Assembly (NCBI RefSeq): GCF_003206575.1
Contig: NZ_PZJO01000002.1
Location: 471,935 to 535,934, forward strand
Source of the DNA: Salinicola endophyticus
GTDB taxonomy: Bacteria > Pseudomonadota > Gammaproteobacteria > Pseudomonadales > Halomonadaceae
Reading direction: 5' to 3'
DNA: 64,000 nt
The notes under the pieces: generated by a model
What the model was told of the DNA's origin: nothing
What the model saw: only the letters and a program-made list of their open reading frames with translations
The model's database searches: none
In this document: positions 9,356-18,701 of the stretch, piece after piece
Position numbering within the stretch: the stretch's first letter is position 1
Layout: each line of letters begins with the position of its first letter
Made by a program: the position numbers and the translations under genes

Positions 9356-10561
9356 TCAGCGCAGCGCCCGACACGCCTCCCCGAGCCGCCGACACCCTTC
9401 CTGGATCGCCGCTTCACCGATGGCGAAGGAGAGTCGGACATAGGGAGACAGGCCGTAGGCCCTGCCGCTAACCCCAGCCACGCCGACCGATTCGAGCCAG
9501 TAGAGCACCACGTCGTCGTCACTCTGGAGCCGCTGCCCCGTCGGCGTCTCTCGCCCGATCAGCCCCTCGACATCGAGATAGACGTAGAAGGCACCCGATG
9601 GTGCGAAAGCACTCACCCCGATCACCGACTGGAGCCCTTCCAGCATCAGCTGACGCCGTTCGGCGTAGCGAGTGGCCATCTCTCGCACCGGCGCCTGATC
9701 GCCGGCGAAGGCCGCCACCGCGGCGGCCTGGCTGAGAGAACTCGGGCAGGTCGTCGTCTGCGAGATCAGCTTGACGATCGCCCGGACCAGATCGCGCGGC
9801 CCGGCGCCGAAACCGATGCGCCAGCCGGTCATGGCGTAACCCTTGGAAGCGCCGTTGACGATCAGCGTGCGTGCCTTGAGATCCGGCGCGACGTTGACCA
9901 GAGAGAGATGGCGGGCCGGCGCATAGACGAAGTGCTCGTAGATCTCGTCGGAGATCACCCCGACCCGAGGATGTTCACGCAGCACAACGGCCAGCGCCTG
10001 AAGTTCCGCCTCGCTGTAGACCGCACCAGTGGGATTGGACGGCGTATTGAGCACCAGCCAGCGCGTTCTAGGGGTGATCGCCCCGGCCAGCGTCCTCGCG
10101 GTGAGCTTGAAGCCAGACGAAGCATCGCAGGCGACGATGCGCGGCACGCCTTCGTTGAGCGCGATGAGATCGGGATAGGAGACCCAATAGGGCGCTGGCA
10201 CGATCACTTCGTCGCCGGGGTTCAGCGTCGCCGCCAGGGCGTGATAGAGGATGTGCTTGCCACCGGCACCGATCACCACTTCGTCGCGGGTGTAGTCGAG
10301 ACCATTGTCACGTGCGAGCTTGTCGGCGACTGCCTGACGTAGCGCCGGCGTGCCCGCCGACGGCGTGTAGTGGGTATCGCCCGCTTTCAGCGCCGCGACC
10401 GCCGCTTCGGCGATGTGTGCCGGCGTGTCGAAGTCGGGTTCACCGATGGTGAAGTTGACGATGTCCCTGCCCTGTGCGCGCAGTTCGACGACACGGGCAT
10501 TGGCTTCAACACTGGGTGACGGCTGGATGCGCGCCAGGCGATCGGCAAACGGCTGGCTCAT
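9356..10561 (-). CDS. Class I/II PLP-dependent aminotransferase
   Basis: 401 residues, the length of AspC/KAT-type fold-type I aminotransferases. The PLP lysine lies in SKGYAMTGWRIGF, the PLP-binding D/Y in DEIYEHFVY, and the carboxylate-binding Arg in YVRLSFAIG. It would transfer an amino group from an amino acid to a 2-oxo acid in the cytoplasm. The start codon overlaps the stop of the RraA-like gene (ATGA), so the two are translationally coupled. Together they suggest that the product of transamination is a 4-hydroxy-2-oxo acid, which the aldolase then cleaves. Confidence 0.88.
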   Translation of the reverse strand: MSQPFADRLARIQPSPSVEANARVVELRAQGRDIVNFTIGEPDFDTPAHIAEAAVAALKAGDTHYTPSAGTPALRQAVADKLARDNGLDYTRDEVVIGAGGKHILYHALAATLNPGDEVIVPAPYWVSYPDLIALNEGVPRIVACDASSGFKLTARTLAGAITPRTRWLVLNTPSNPTGAVYSEAELQALAVVLREHPRVGVISDEIYEHFVYAPARHLSLVNVAPDLKARTLIVNGASKGYAMTGWRIGFGAGPRDLVRAIVKLISQTTTCPSSLSQAAAVAAFAGDQAPVREMATRYAERRQLMLEGLQSVIGVSAFAPSGAFYVYLDVEGLIGRETPTGQRLQSDDDVVLYWLESVGVAGVSGRAYGLSPYVRLSFAIGEAAIQEGCRRLGEACRALR

Positions 10562-11241
10562 GCGGACGCCCTGCCATAGTCGAGTCCCTGCGCCGACAGC
10601 ACTGCGTCGAGCCAGCGCTGGTGGTGCGCACCGGTGGCGATCTCCTCCATGATGCCGGCCTCCTTGCGCGCGCTGGCGCGGGCCGCCGCGATCAGTGACT
10701 CCGCCTCCGCCTGTGGAAACGTGACCAGGCCATCCGCATCACCGACGACGATGTCGCCCGGATTGACTACCTGGCCACCGACCGAGACCGGCACGTTGAG
10801 CGCGCCGGGGCCGTGCTTGTACGGGCCGCGATGCACGGCGCCCCGGGCGTAGCACGGAAGGCTGTCGCCGGCGAACGCCTCGACGTCGCGAATGGCGCCG
10901 TCGACCACGAACCCCGCACAGCCGCGCTGCTGGGCGTAAAGCTTGATCAGTTCGCCGATCAGCGCGTTATCGAGATGTCCCCCGCCTTCGAGCACCAGGA
11001 CATGCCCGGGACGGATCAGCGTCAGTGCCTGGTATACATAGAGGTTGTCACCGGGACGGCACCTGACCGTGAAAGCGGTGCCGACCAGCTTCTTACCATC
11101 GTGGAAGGACGTGAGCCCGCGGATGCCGCTCAAGCGGTCGAGATTGTCGCTCAGATGCGGTGTGACGATGTCCTGAAGCGCCTCGACGAGTGCGGGATCG
11201 GCCAGGTCGGGGACGCAGGGCGCTAGGGAGGGTGGGTTCAT
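10558..11241 (-). CDS. RraA-like 4-hydroxy-2-oxo acid aldolase / oxaloacetate decarboxylase
   Basis: About 227 residues of the RraA/HMG aldolase fold. The metal/substrate motif is visible as VVDGAIRDVEAF followed by PCYARG; the GG-x-LDNALIGEL segment also fits. Family members are either the RNase E inhibitor RraA (shorter) or class II aldolases that cleave 4-hydroxy-4-methyl-2-oxoglutarate or 4-carboxy-4-hydroxy-2-oxoadipate to pyruvate plus a second 2-oxo acid. The operon with transporters and an aminotransferase argues for the catabolic aldolase. I chose ATG 11241; the longer frame adds 10 residues. Confidence 0.8.
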   Translation of the reverse strand: MNPPSLAPCVPDLADPALVEALQDIVTPHLSDNLDRLSGIRGLTSFHDGKKLVGTAFTVRCRPGDNLYVYQALTLIRPGHVLVLEGGGHLDNALIGELIKLYAQQRGCAGFVVDGAIRDVEAFAGDSLPCYARGAVHRGPYKHGPGALNVPVSVGGQVVNPGDIVVGDADGLVTFPQAEAESLIAAARASARKEAGIMEEIATGAHHQRWLDAVLSAQGLDYGRASA

Positions 11242-11352
11242 GTCAGACTCCAGGCTTGCGGTTTCGATCACGGTAAGCGGCGGTCACAGACTCAAAAAAG
11301 CGATATTTTTGTATCTTTAAACATTCTTTTTGAGAATATGTTGCTCGCACTG

Positions 11353-12534
11353 TCACGCGAACAGGTTGATGAACAGCGTAATGATCAGTGGATTGAAGAT
11401 GTTGATGAACACCACGGTGATGATCGGCAATACGAACCAGGCCCGTGGGGCGGGCCCACGATCCTCGATGACCGCGGACATGTTCGCCAGCGCGTTGGGT
11501 GTCTGGCCCAGTCCCACACCGCAATGCCCCGCCGCCATCACGGCCGCATCGTAGTCACGTCCCATGCAGCGGAAGGTGACGACATAGGCGTAGAGCGCCA
11601 TAACCGTCATCTGCGTCAGCAGAATGAGCACCATAGGTAGCGCCAGCCCGATCAACGCCGCGATATTGAGGCTCATGAGCGTGATCGACAGAAAGAGGTT
11701 GAGCGCAATGTCGCCGATCACATCGATCTCGGGCATGCGCAGAGGAAACTTGCCGGTATCGGCGAGGTTGCGTACCAGCGCGCCGCCGAACAGGCAACCG
11801 ACGTAATAAGGGAACTGGATCCCGGTAAAATTGAGCAGCCAGGAAATCACGGTCCCGATGGCGGCGGCGATCAGAATGACTAGGGTCGAGCGGAAAAGCC
11901 CAGTGCCGGTCAATGGTGCCGGCACCTCCACCGGCCGGGCGGAATGGCGCTCCTTTCCCTCCGAGCGCAGGCCATGCCGATCGATCAGGCGTTTGGCAAC
12001 GGGGCCACCGATGAGACTGCCCATCAGCAACCCGAAGGTCGCCGCGGCGATGCCGACCGTCGTCGCGCCAGCTGCACCGGCGGCTTCCAGCGTGGGCCCG
12101 AACGCTGCGCCCGAACCGACACCACCGGACATCGAGATGGAGCCCATGGCGACGCCCAGCAACTCATTGATGCCCAGAAATCGGCTCAATCCCACGCCAA
12201 CGAGGTTCTGGATCACCAGAAAAGCCACCGCGATGACGGCGAGCAGCGCGCCCTGCCGGCCACTGGAGCGAATCAACGCGGCACTCACCGTGAACCCCAC
12301 GCAGGTGAAGAACAGGTTCATGAAAAAATTCTGCAGGGTCTTGTCGAAATGCACCTCGACCCCGCCCCCTTGGGACATCGCAAACAACAGCACGCTGACG
12401 ACAAGCCCGCCGATGACCGGTGCCGGAATGAAAAAGCGTCGAAGTACCACCACACGATGCTTCACCGACATTCCGAAAAAATAGACCACCGCCGCGACGC
12501 CCGCGGTCTGGATGACATCTAACGTAACGACCAT
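11353..12534 (-). CDS. gltS: Sodium/glutamate symporter, GltS type
   Basis: 393 residues, the normal GltS length (about 400). Both inverted-repeat signature loops are present: SMSGGVGSGAAFGP in the first half and GHCGVGLGQTPNALANM in the second. It would import glutamate or a related acid with sodium across the inner membrane. It is the first gene of the minus-strand block GltS - RraA-like - aminotransferase - DAACS symporter; the 111-base gap to the next gene is AT-rich and could hold an attenuator or second promoter. Two acidic amino acid carriers in one block suggest an unusual glutamate analogue as substrate. Confidence 0.88.
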   Translation of the reverse strand: MVVTLDVIQTAGVAAVVYFFGMSVKHRVVVLRRFFIPAPVIGGLVVSVLLFAMSQGGGVEVHFDKTLQNFFMNLFFTCVGFTVSAALIRSSGRQGALLAVIAVAFLVIQNLVGVGLSRFLGINELLGVAMGSISMSGGVGSGAAFGPTLEAAGAAGATTVGIAAATFGLLMGSLIGGPVAKRLIDRHGLRSEGKERHSARPVEVPAPLTGTGLFRSTLVILIAAAIGTVISWLLNFTGIQFPYYVGCLFGGALVRNLADTGKFPLRMPEIDVIGDIALNLFLSITLMSLNIAALIGLALPMVLILLTQMTVMALYAYVVTFRCMGRDYDAAVMAAGHCGVGLGQTPNALANMSAVIEDRGPAPRAWFVLPIITVVFINIFNPLIITLFINLFA

Positions 12535-13958
12535 TATCGCTCTCCTCTCGATTTTCGATTAACACGACTCCGGGTGATAGCCGTGCAGTCGAGCGAATTA
12601 TCGGAGGAAAAATCACAGCAACGATACTGAACTTAAGTATTTGATTGTGCGAGATTTTTTTTGAAAAAAAGGCTCTATTATACACCGCCTTCTCTGTTTA
12701 TTATGGCGAATTTTATTCTTATAAAAGCATGACTTTTATCGATGATAGCCACTCCACACCTCATAAACATTTGCAACGGTAGACCCCGAGCGAAATATTT
12801 ATTGAATCACAGAGGCCCTCTAAGTAATCGACAAACTTTAAAATTCTTAGCCTGCCTGGAGACAGATCATCATTTATGAATAAGCGCGCATAGTGATTGC
12901 AGACCACTTCGGCACAAGACAATATATATCAATCATCAATTTCACGAATCGTATAGACTTACCTATTTATCCGCACACGCCTGAAAAACCATACTTTTTA
13001 TAACGACACCGCCATGAAAATCAGAAATAAACTATTTATTTTTATTAGAATATTAACCTTCAGGATTTTCCGCCTGCCTCTGCCACTAAAAAGAATTACC
13101 GAACTCTAGCACAGCACAACAATGCCTTTCAGATTTCTCTGTTCAATTAAAACCATCAAGCCGCCTCGCTCTAGCTCATTGGTCATTGGTGACTTCGTCG
13201 ATCAGATCACATTCCTACAAAGACGTAGAAACAATCCCCACAGGTGCAGCTGCAAGTAATATTTACGATCCAAACAACATGGAGGCAACCAACAATTAAA
13301 GCTAGCAGTTTAGATAGGGGACGCCCCCAGCTCTAACAAACCATCGCAGACATACGAGCAGCGTCGGTAACCTGTGTAATGGAGAAACCCTTCAAGACGC
13401 ATCAAACAGGCTATTAGATGCTGACCACAAGGCTCACCAAACTGACCAAGAATTCAAGAAAATACCTTATTAGCAGTACATTTCGAACCCTCAAATCAAG
13501 CCTGATTGAGCAACCTCGCCAGGTGTTGGATTGCCCTGGACCGGTTATAGAAACAGTTCCCGCACCATATACTAGAGATCAGGTATCACCTTGCAACAAG
13601 GACGCCGCAATAGCTACTCGTTAGCATCATCGTGGATTAATGCGGCCCTAGCTGACTCTTTGGTAGAGTACACGACGGCCTGCCCCCCCAGTCAAACACT
13701 CCATCTTAACTTTCAAAATCTTGTTCTAAGCCTGGATATTCGAATTCTGCTTATGGCGTCCCACAGACCTAAAGCTGATAGAAAATGTAGTTGTGAAAGA
13801 CAAATGGGACGAACAATTTCACAACAAAAAGCCTCTCTCTTTAATTTCTAAATCAAACATCTTGACAAAGCAGGCACGGCTCGTAGACCCTCATCAACCC
13901 CCTTGGCGCTAGGCTTTGAAAAACATACAACCCGAGGGTGGTGCAGTCTCATGGCTTA
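12535..13958. other. 1.4-kb AT-rich non-coding region
   Basis: No gene is supported. The short plus-strand frames near 13418-13851 lack ribosome binding sites and domain character. The composition is clearly more AT-rich than the neighbouring genes. It separates two cargo blocks and includes the promoter region of the GltS block (just above 12534). It may be the remains of degraded cargo. Confidence 0.4.
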
Positions 13959-15161
13959 TCAAATCACACCACGGGATTCAAAGTCGTTTATCACCTCATT
14001 ACAGAAACCTAGCTCCCTCAACAACTTCACGCTGTGCTCGCCCAAAGAAGGAACTCCGCCCATCTGCGGCGTATAGGCATTATTGCGACCAGGGGGAAGT
14101 AGCGCCGGCAATGGGCCTGCTGCGGAGGGCACCTCGACCCAGCGGTGGCGGGCCTCGAGCTGCGGGTGCTGCCACACGCCATGCATGTCGTTGACGTGGG
14201 CATTGGCGATTTTGGCTTGATCAAGTCGAGCGATGACCTGCTCGGCACTAAGTGCCGCGAAGGTCGTGCAGATTAGCGCGCGCAGTTCCTCACGATTGGC
14301 CGAGCGCTTGGCATTGCTGGAAAAGCGTGCATCGCCGGCCAGTGACACATCCTGCAGCACGACCTCACAGAAGGCCTGCCACTCGCGCTCATTCTGTAAT
14401 CCCAGGATCACCGTCTCTCCATCCCCCGCCGGGAAGGGGCCATAGGGATAAATCGTCGAGTGGGAGGCGCCAGCGCGTGCTGGGGGCTGGGCGCCGTTAT
14501 AGGCGTAGTACATCGGATAGCTCATCCATTCGGCTAAGCTCTCCAGCATAGAGACATCAATGTGGCTGCCCACACCACTCCGCTCTCGATGGATCAGTGC
14601 GGAGAGGACATTAGTGTAGGCGTACATGCCGGCCGCTATATCGGCGATAGAACACCCCGCTTTAGCCATGCCACCCTCACCGGGAAACCCCGTAGTGGAT
14701 AGGAAACCAGCCTCGCTCTGGATCAGCAGATCGTATGCCTTCTTGTCCCGGTAGGGGCCATCACCACCGTACCCTGAAATGTCACAGACGATCAGCCGCG
14801 GAAAGCGTTCGTGGAGGGCCTCGAACGACAGGCCCAGCCGGGCAGAGGCACCAGGCGCAAGATTCTGGACCAGTACATCGGCGTCCTGAAGCAGCCGCTG
14901 CATGATATCGTCGGCTTCATCGGCCTTGACGTTCAGCGTCAGACTTTCCTTGGAGCGATTCGTCCAAACGAAATGTGACGCCAGTCCCTCGACGCGCTCG
15001 TCGTAGCCGCGAGCAAAGTCGCCGACTTCGGGTCTTTCCACCTTGATTACTCGAGCACCAAGGTCGGCCAATTGACGAGTACAGAAAGGAGCCGCGATGG
15101 CATGCTCCAGGCTGACGACCGTGATGCCGTCCAAAGGACGGGATGAGGATGAGCCTTGCAT
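13959..15161 (-). CDS. Class III (CaiB/BaiF) CoA-transferase
   Basis: About 400 residues. The family N-terminus is clear (LDGITVVSLEHAIAAPFC, LADLGARVIKVERP) and the catalytic Asp sits in AYDLLIQSEAG. Class III enzymes move CoA between carboxylic acids; the GDFARGYDERV segment is reminiscent of mesaconyl-CoA or itaconate/mesaconate-type enzymes, but substrate cannot be assigned. The ATG at 15161 is chosen over 15179 because it is closer to the conserved start and follows GGAGTGAC. It lies downstream of the terminator at 15251, so it probably has its own promoter in 15162-15250. Confidence 0.85.
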   Translation of the reverse strand: MQGSSSSRPLDGITVVSLEHAIAAPFCTRQLADLGARVIKVERPEVGDFARGYDERVEGLASHFVWTNRSKESLTLNVKADEADDIMQRLLQDADVLVQNLAPGASARLGLSFEALHERFPRLIVCDISGYGGDGPYRDKKAYDLLIQSEAGFLSTTGFPGEGGMAKAGCSIADIAAGMYAYTNVLSALIHRERSGVGSHIDVSMLESLAEWMSYPMYYAYNGAQPPARAGASHSTIYPYGPFPAGDGETVILGLQNEREWQAFCEVVLQDVSLAGDARFSSNAKRSANREELRALICTTFAALSAEQVIARLDQAKIANAHVNDMHGVWQHPQLEARHRWVEVPSAAGPLPALLPPGRNNAYTPQMGGVPSLGEHSVKLLRELGFCNEVINDFESRGVI

Positions 15162-15250
15162 AGTCACTCCTTTTGTCAAGCATTGGCCGAAGAATCTAGG
15201 TATTAAGCTCCGCTATCTAGGGCCAACTTTCAGAGCTGCTCGATATTATT

Positions 15251-15276
15251 AAAAAACTCCCGCCGGCTAAGCCGGC
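15251..15276 (-). terminator. Rho-independent terminator of the long minus-strand operon
   Basis: GCCGGC (15262-15267), loop TAA, GCCGGC (15271-15276); read on the minus strand the stem is followed by GGGAG and six T (15251-15256). It lies 140 bases past the stop of the EthD gene and ends the run of genes that begins at the TRAP binding protein. Confidence 0.8.
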
Positions 15277-15415
15277 AATTTCCCATTGAGAGCGCGATTG
15301 ACGCCGACCCGAGAGACACACCGACGGGAGAAAACTCGACTCAGAAAAATCAAGTCATGCGATCAACTATTTCGATAATGGGAACCAACCCAGTTCGTCA
15401 CGTAGGCGCGCCCTG

Positions 15416-15751
15416 TCACTGGCCGGACCAAATATGCTGATATTCGTGGCTTAGTATGGGGTAGATGGTTTCCGTAAAGTTCGGCAGGTCCGCCAGCAAG
15501 GTCTTGCCCTCGGGGCTGGCGAGCGACGCGTTCAACGCTTCTTCGGAGCGGAACCAGAGTTCAGAAAAACCGTCGTAACCGAACTCGGGAAACTGTTCGC
15601 GGCTAACAAGGTTCACCGAATAACGCAACATGCCGGGCAACTGCTTGCAAAGATCCGCATGCACGGTTAGCCAGTGTTTCTCGAACGCCTCCTGTGACAT
15701 GCCGGACTTTTTGACGACGAGCCCGAGACGTTTGACGCATTGATAAGACAT
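15416..15751 (-). CDS. EthD-family protein
   Basis: 111 residues with the EthD/dimeric alpha-beta barrel pattern: a first strand VKRLGLVVKKSGMSQEAFEKHW, then LTVHADL, LPGMLRYSVNLV, and YDGFSELWF. Family members are small accessory or isomerase/decarboxylase-like proteins found in catabolic operons (ethyl tert-butyl ether, methyl-muconolactone pathways). The start ATG 15751 has a strong AGAGGA ribosome site; the longer frame is not needed. It is the last gene of the operon, 95 bases after the AGCS symporter. Confidence 0.8.
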   Translation of the reverse strand: MSYQCVKRLGLVVKKSGMSQEAFEKHWLTVHADLCKQLPGMLRYSVNLVSREQFPEFGYDGFSELWFRSEEALNASLASPEGKTLLADLPNFTETIYPILSHEYQHIWSGQ

Positions 15752-15846
15752 GGTATTCCTCTCTCCGTGATGATGTTTTCGCCCCACCGCCATTGGCCGG
15801 CAATGGCCTGTCTGACGGGCTATCGGGGGCGACCTCGCGCAATGAC

Positions 15847-17319
15847 TCAACGATCGGTAAGTGCCGAGCCCCTCTTCAAATCCTGCTGGCCGATGCCGGT
15901 GTTGCCTGCCTCCATTTCCCAGGATGTCGGATCCAGATCGAGTCTAGGGTGTTTCCTGACATCGAATATTGGCTGGTCGATGCCCTTTCGTACCTGGTCG
16001 TCATAATCCCTGAGGATGGCCAGGCCAGGCTTGAACAGCAAAATCAGAGCGACAAGGTTGGCGACCGCTAGCAGCCCCATGGTCACGTCGGCGAAGCCGA
16101 ATACCGAACTCAGGTCGCGAGTTGCACTCCAGCCCACCAGTATCACCACGAACCCCCGATAGAGCGTCGTCAGCAAGCGATTGTTGGGGCTGAAGTAATA
16201 CAGACTGTTCTCGCCTAGATAATAGTTGTAGAGAATTGAGCTGAAGACGAACAACAGCAGCGAAATGCTAACGAATGACCTGCCCCAGGCGCCGACATGC
16301 TCGGCCATCGCCGCCTGGGTAAGGGCCACGACACTCAGATCGCTGTCCATGCCGGGGGCATAGACCCCACTGAGAAGGATCAGAAAGGCGGTACAGGAAC
16401 AGATAAGCAGGGTGTCGATGAAGACCGAGAAGGCCTGCACGATGCCCTGGTTGACCGGGTGGGGGACATAGGCCACCGCGGCCACGTTGGGAGCACTGCC
16501 CAGCCCCGCCTCGTTGGAGAAGAGCCCCCGCTTGAGCCCCATCATGATGGCAGCACCGATGCCGCCGCCCACCGCCGATTCGAGACCGAAGGCGCTATGG
16601 AAGATCAGTGCGATCACGCCGGGCAGCTTGTCGACGTTCATAACGAGCACGACCAGCGTCACCAGCAGGTAGCCCACAGCCATCACCGGCACCACTACGT
16701 CGGAGATACGGACGATGCGCTTGATACCACCAAAGATGATCAGTCCGACGATCACGGCGAGCGTGATGCCTGAGGCCAGGACCGGAAAGCCGAAGGCGTC
16801 TGCCAGGGAGGTGGCCGCAGCGTAGGACTGCACCCCGGTGAAGGCGAGGCCAAACGTGAGCAGCAGCAGCACAGCATAGACGTTTGCTAGCCACTTCCAG
16901 CGCCGACCGAGCCCTCGGGTGATGTAGTACGCCGGCCCGCCGCGGTAGGTGCCGTCACCCTCGGCTTGCTTGTAGGTCTGGGCGAGGGTGCACTCCAGGA
17001 AACTGGTGGCCATGCCCATCAGGCCGACCAGCCACATCCAGAAGATAGCCCCTGGCCCGCCCAAGGTAATCGCCACCGCGACACCAGCGATGTTGCCGCC
17101 GCCGACGCGGCCGGCGACGGACAGCACCAGCGCCTGGAAGGAGCTGAGGTGTCCGTTCTGTTCGCGCTTAAAGGCCTGGCCCGAGCCGAGCACGCGAAAC
17201 ATTCGACCGAAGTAGCGAAACTGGACGCCGCGAGAGGCGACAGTAAAGCCGATGCCGACGGCGACCAATAGCACCAGCAGCAGTTTGCCCCAAAGCAACT
17301 CGTTGAGCAGATCGAGCAT
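15847..17319 (-). CDS. AGCS-family sodium:alanine/glycine symporter
   Basis: 490 residues, about 11 hydrophobic segments. Signature loops are AGRVGGGNIAGVA and NEAGLGSAPNVAA. The family imports alanine, glycine or related small amino acids with sodium. It sits after RidA, PhzF and PanE-like genes in one orientation, so an amino acid is likely one of the operon's substrates. Start ATG 17319 gives the usual LWGKLLLVLLVAVGIGFT opening. Confidence 0.9.
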   Translation of the reverse strand: MLDLLNELLWGKLLLVLLVAVGIGFTVASRGVQFRYFGRMFRVLGSGQAFKREQNGHLSSFQALVLSVAGRVGGGNIAGVAVAITLGGPGAIFWMWLVGLMGMATSFLECTLAQTYKQAEGDGTYRGGPAYYITRGLGRRWKWLANVYAVLLLLTFGLAFTGVQSYAAATSLADAFGFPVLASGITLAVIVGLIIFGGIKRIVRISDVVVPVMAVGYLLVTLVVLVMNVDKLPGVIALIFHSAFGLESAVGGGIGAAIMMGLKRGLFSNEAGLGSAPNVAAVAYVPHPVNQGIVQAFSVFIDTLLICSCTAFLILLSGVYAPGMDSDLSVVALTQAAMAEHVGAWGRSFVSISLLLFVFSSILYNYYLGENSLYYFSPNNRLLTTLYRGFVVILVGWSATRDLSSVFGFADVTMGLLAVANLVALILLFKPGLAILRDYDDQVRKGIDQPIFDVRKHPRLDLDPTSWEMEAGNTGIGQQDLKRGSALTDR

Positions 17320-17382
17320 GTGACATCTCCGTTATTATTGTCTTGAAAGGAACGCATCGTCTCTTCTACTGCTGTTGGCGAT

Positions 17383-17841
17383 CTACGACCTGATGGCGAT
17401 GATGGCCTCGATTTCGACGACCACGCCCAGCGGCAGCGACCCCATACCGACAGCCGAGCGGGCATGGAAACCGGCCTCGCCCAGGACCTCGGTGAACAGA
17501 TCCGAGCAGCCATTGATCACCTTGGCATGATCACGGAAATTAGGATCGGCGTTGACCATGCCGGTCACCTTGACGATCTCGATGCGCGCCAAGTCGTCGA
17601 CCACCGACTTGGCAACCGCCAGCAGCTGAAGGCCGACGTTGCGCGCCGCCGCATACCCGTCGTCGATCGAGGTGTCCTGGCCCATCCGGCCGGTGACGAG
17701 TGTGCCATCGGCATTGCGGGGGACCTGACCGGACAGGTACAACATGTCGCCCACCTGTTTGACCGGGCGGTACTGCGCCAACGGTTCGGGGGCTGCTGGC
17801 AGAACGAGTCCCAACGAATCCAGTTTCTGTTCCGGTGTCAT
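17383..17841 (-). CDS. RidA/YjgF-family protein
   Basis: 152 residues, of the longer RidA-like subgroup. The conserved end ARSAVGMGSLPLGVVVEIEAI carries the Arg and Glu used by RidA to hydrolyse enamines/imines formed by PLP enzymes. The start ATG 17841 has AAGGAG 5 bases upstream; the GTG at 17847 overlaps that site and is rejected. It follows the PhzF gene by only 2 bases. Confidence 0.88.
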   Translation of the reverse strand: MTPEQKLDSLGLVLPAAPEPLAQYRPVKQVGDMLYLSGQVPRNADGTLVTGRMGQDTSIDDGYAAARNVGLQLLAVAKSVVDDLARIEIVKVTGMVNADPNFRDHAKVINGCSDLFTEVLGEAGFHARSAVGMGSLPLGVVVEIEAIIAIRS

Positions 17842-17843
17842 GT

Positions 17844-18701
17844 TCACTCCTTGCTATCGATGATGGATGGCTCGCGGAGCACGCGAGTGTCTCCGGAGAC
17901 GCGAATGCTGGCACCCCGCTCTGGCGGGATGCCGGCTTCCAGGCAGGAAGGCACGCCCATGTCCTCCCCCTGACGAATGACGATGGCGCCCTCGTGCGGC
18001 CAGTCGAGATCGCGCAGGTAGCCGGCCAGTGCGGCCGCCGCCGCCCCGGTGGCCGGGTCCTCGTAGACGCCACCGAACGGGAACGGATTACGGGCGTGGA
18101 AGTGACGTGCGGTATCGGCATAGACCAAGTTGAAGGTAACGAGCCCCTCGCGGGCGGCCAGTACGCGCCCCTGATCGAGGTCATACTGCATCGCCCGCAA
18201 CCGCTCCCGAGAGTTCAGCGCCAGGATCAGATGGTCGCCGCCGCCATGGGCGATCGCCGCGGGTATCCTCGGGTCGAGATCGTCCGGGCTCAGCCCGAAG
18301 AGCGCCAGCGCCTCCTCGAGAAGCAGCGCCGACGCCGGGCCGCTGCGGGTTGACGGCGACTGCAGGGAGGCTCCCCACCGCGTTGCCGAAAGATGGCCCT
18401 CGACTGTGATATTGGCCTTGTTGAGTTCGAGCGGAAACAGCCCCGGCCCCTGTTGCCGGGCGAGCGCGGCACCCAGCGCGATCGTGGCGTGACCACAGAA
18501 ATCGACCTCGACGCCGGGCGCGAAGTAGCGCACCCGCCAGCCATTACCGGTGGGAGCGGCGAATACCGTCTCCGAGTAACCGACCTCTGCAGCCAGTGCC
18601 TGCATCCGCTCGGCGGCGGGCAGGTCGTCGCACAGGACTACCCCCGCCGGATTGCCACCACGCCCCTCGGCGGAGAAGGCAGCGATATGCTGTAGCTTCA
18701 T
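17844..18701 (-). CDS. PhzF-family isomerase
   Basis: 285 residues with all family marks: GGNPAGVVLCDD, the catalytic Glu in GYSETVFAAP, VDFCGHATIALG and DPATGAAAAALAG. PhzF-like enzymes isomerise or epimerise small acids through proton transfer by that Glu. The start overlaps the PanE-like stop (ATGA), and RidA follows directly, so the three are one translational unit. The substrate is unknown. Confidence 0.9.
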   Translation of the reverse strand: MKLQHIAAFSAEGRGGNPAGVVLCDDLPAAERMQALAAEVGYSETVFAAPTGNGWRVRYFAPGVEVDFCGHATIALGAALARQQGPGLFPLELNKANITVEGHLSATRWGASLQSPSTRSGPASALLLEEALALFGLSPDDLDPRIPAAIAHGGGDHLILALNSRERLRAMQYDLDQGRVLAAREGLVTFNLVYADTARHFHARNPFPFGGVYEDPATGAAAAALAGYLRDLDWPHEGAIVIRQGEDMGVPSCLEAGIPPERGASIRVSGDTRVLREPSIIDSKE

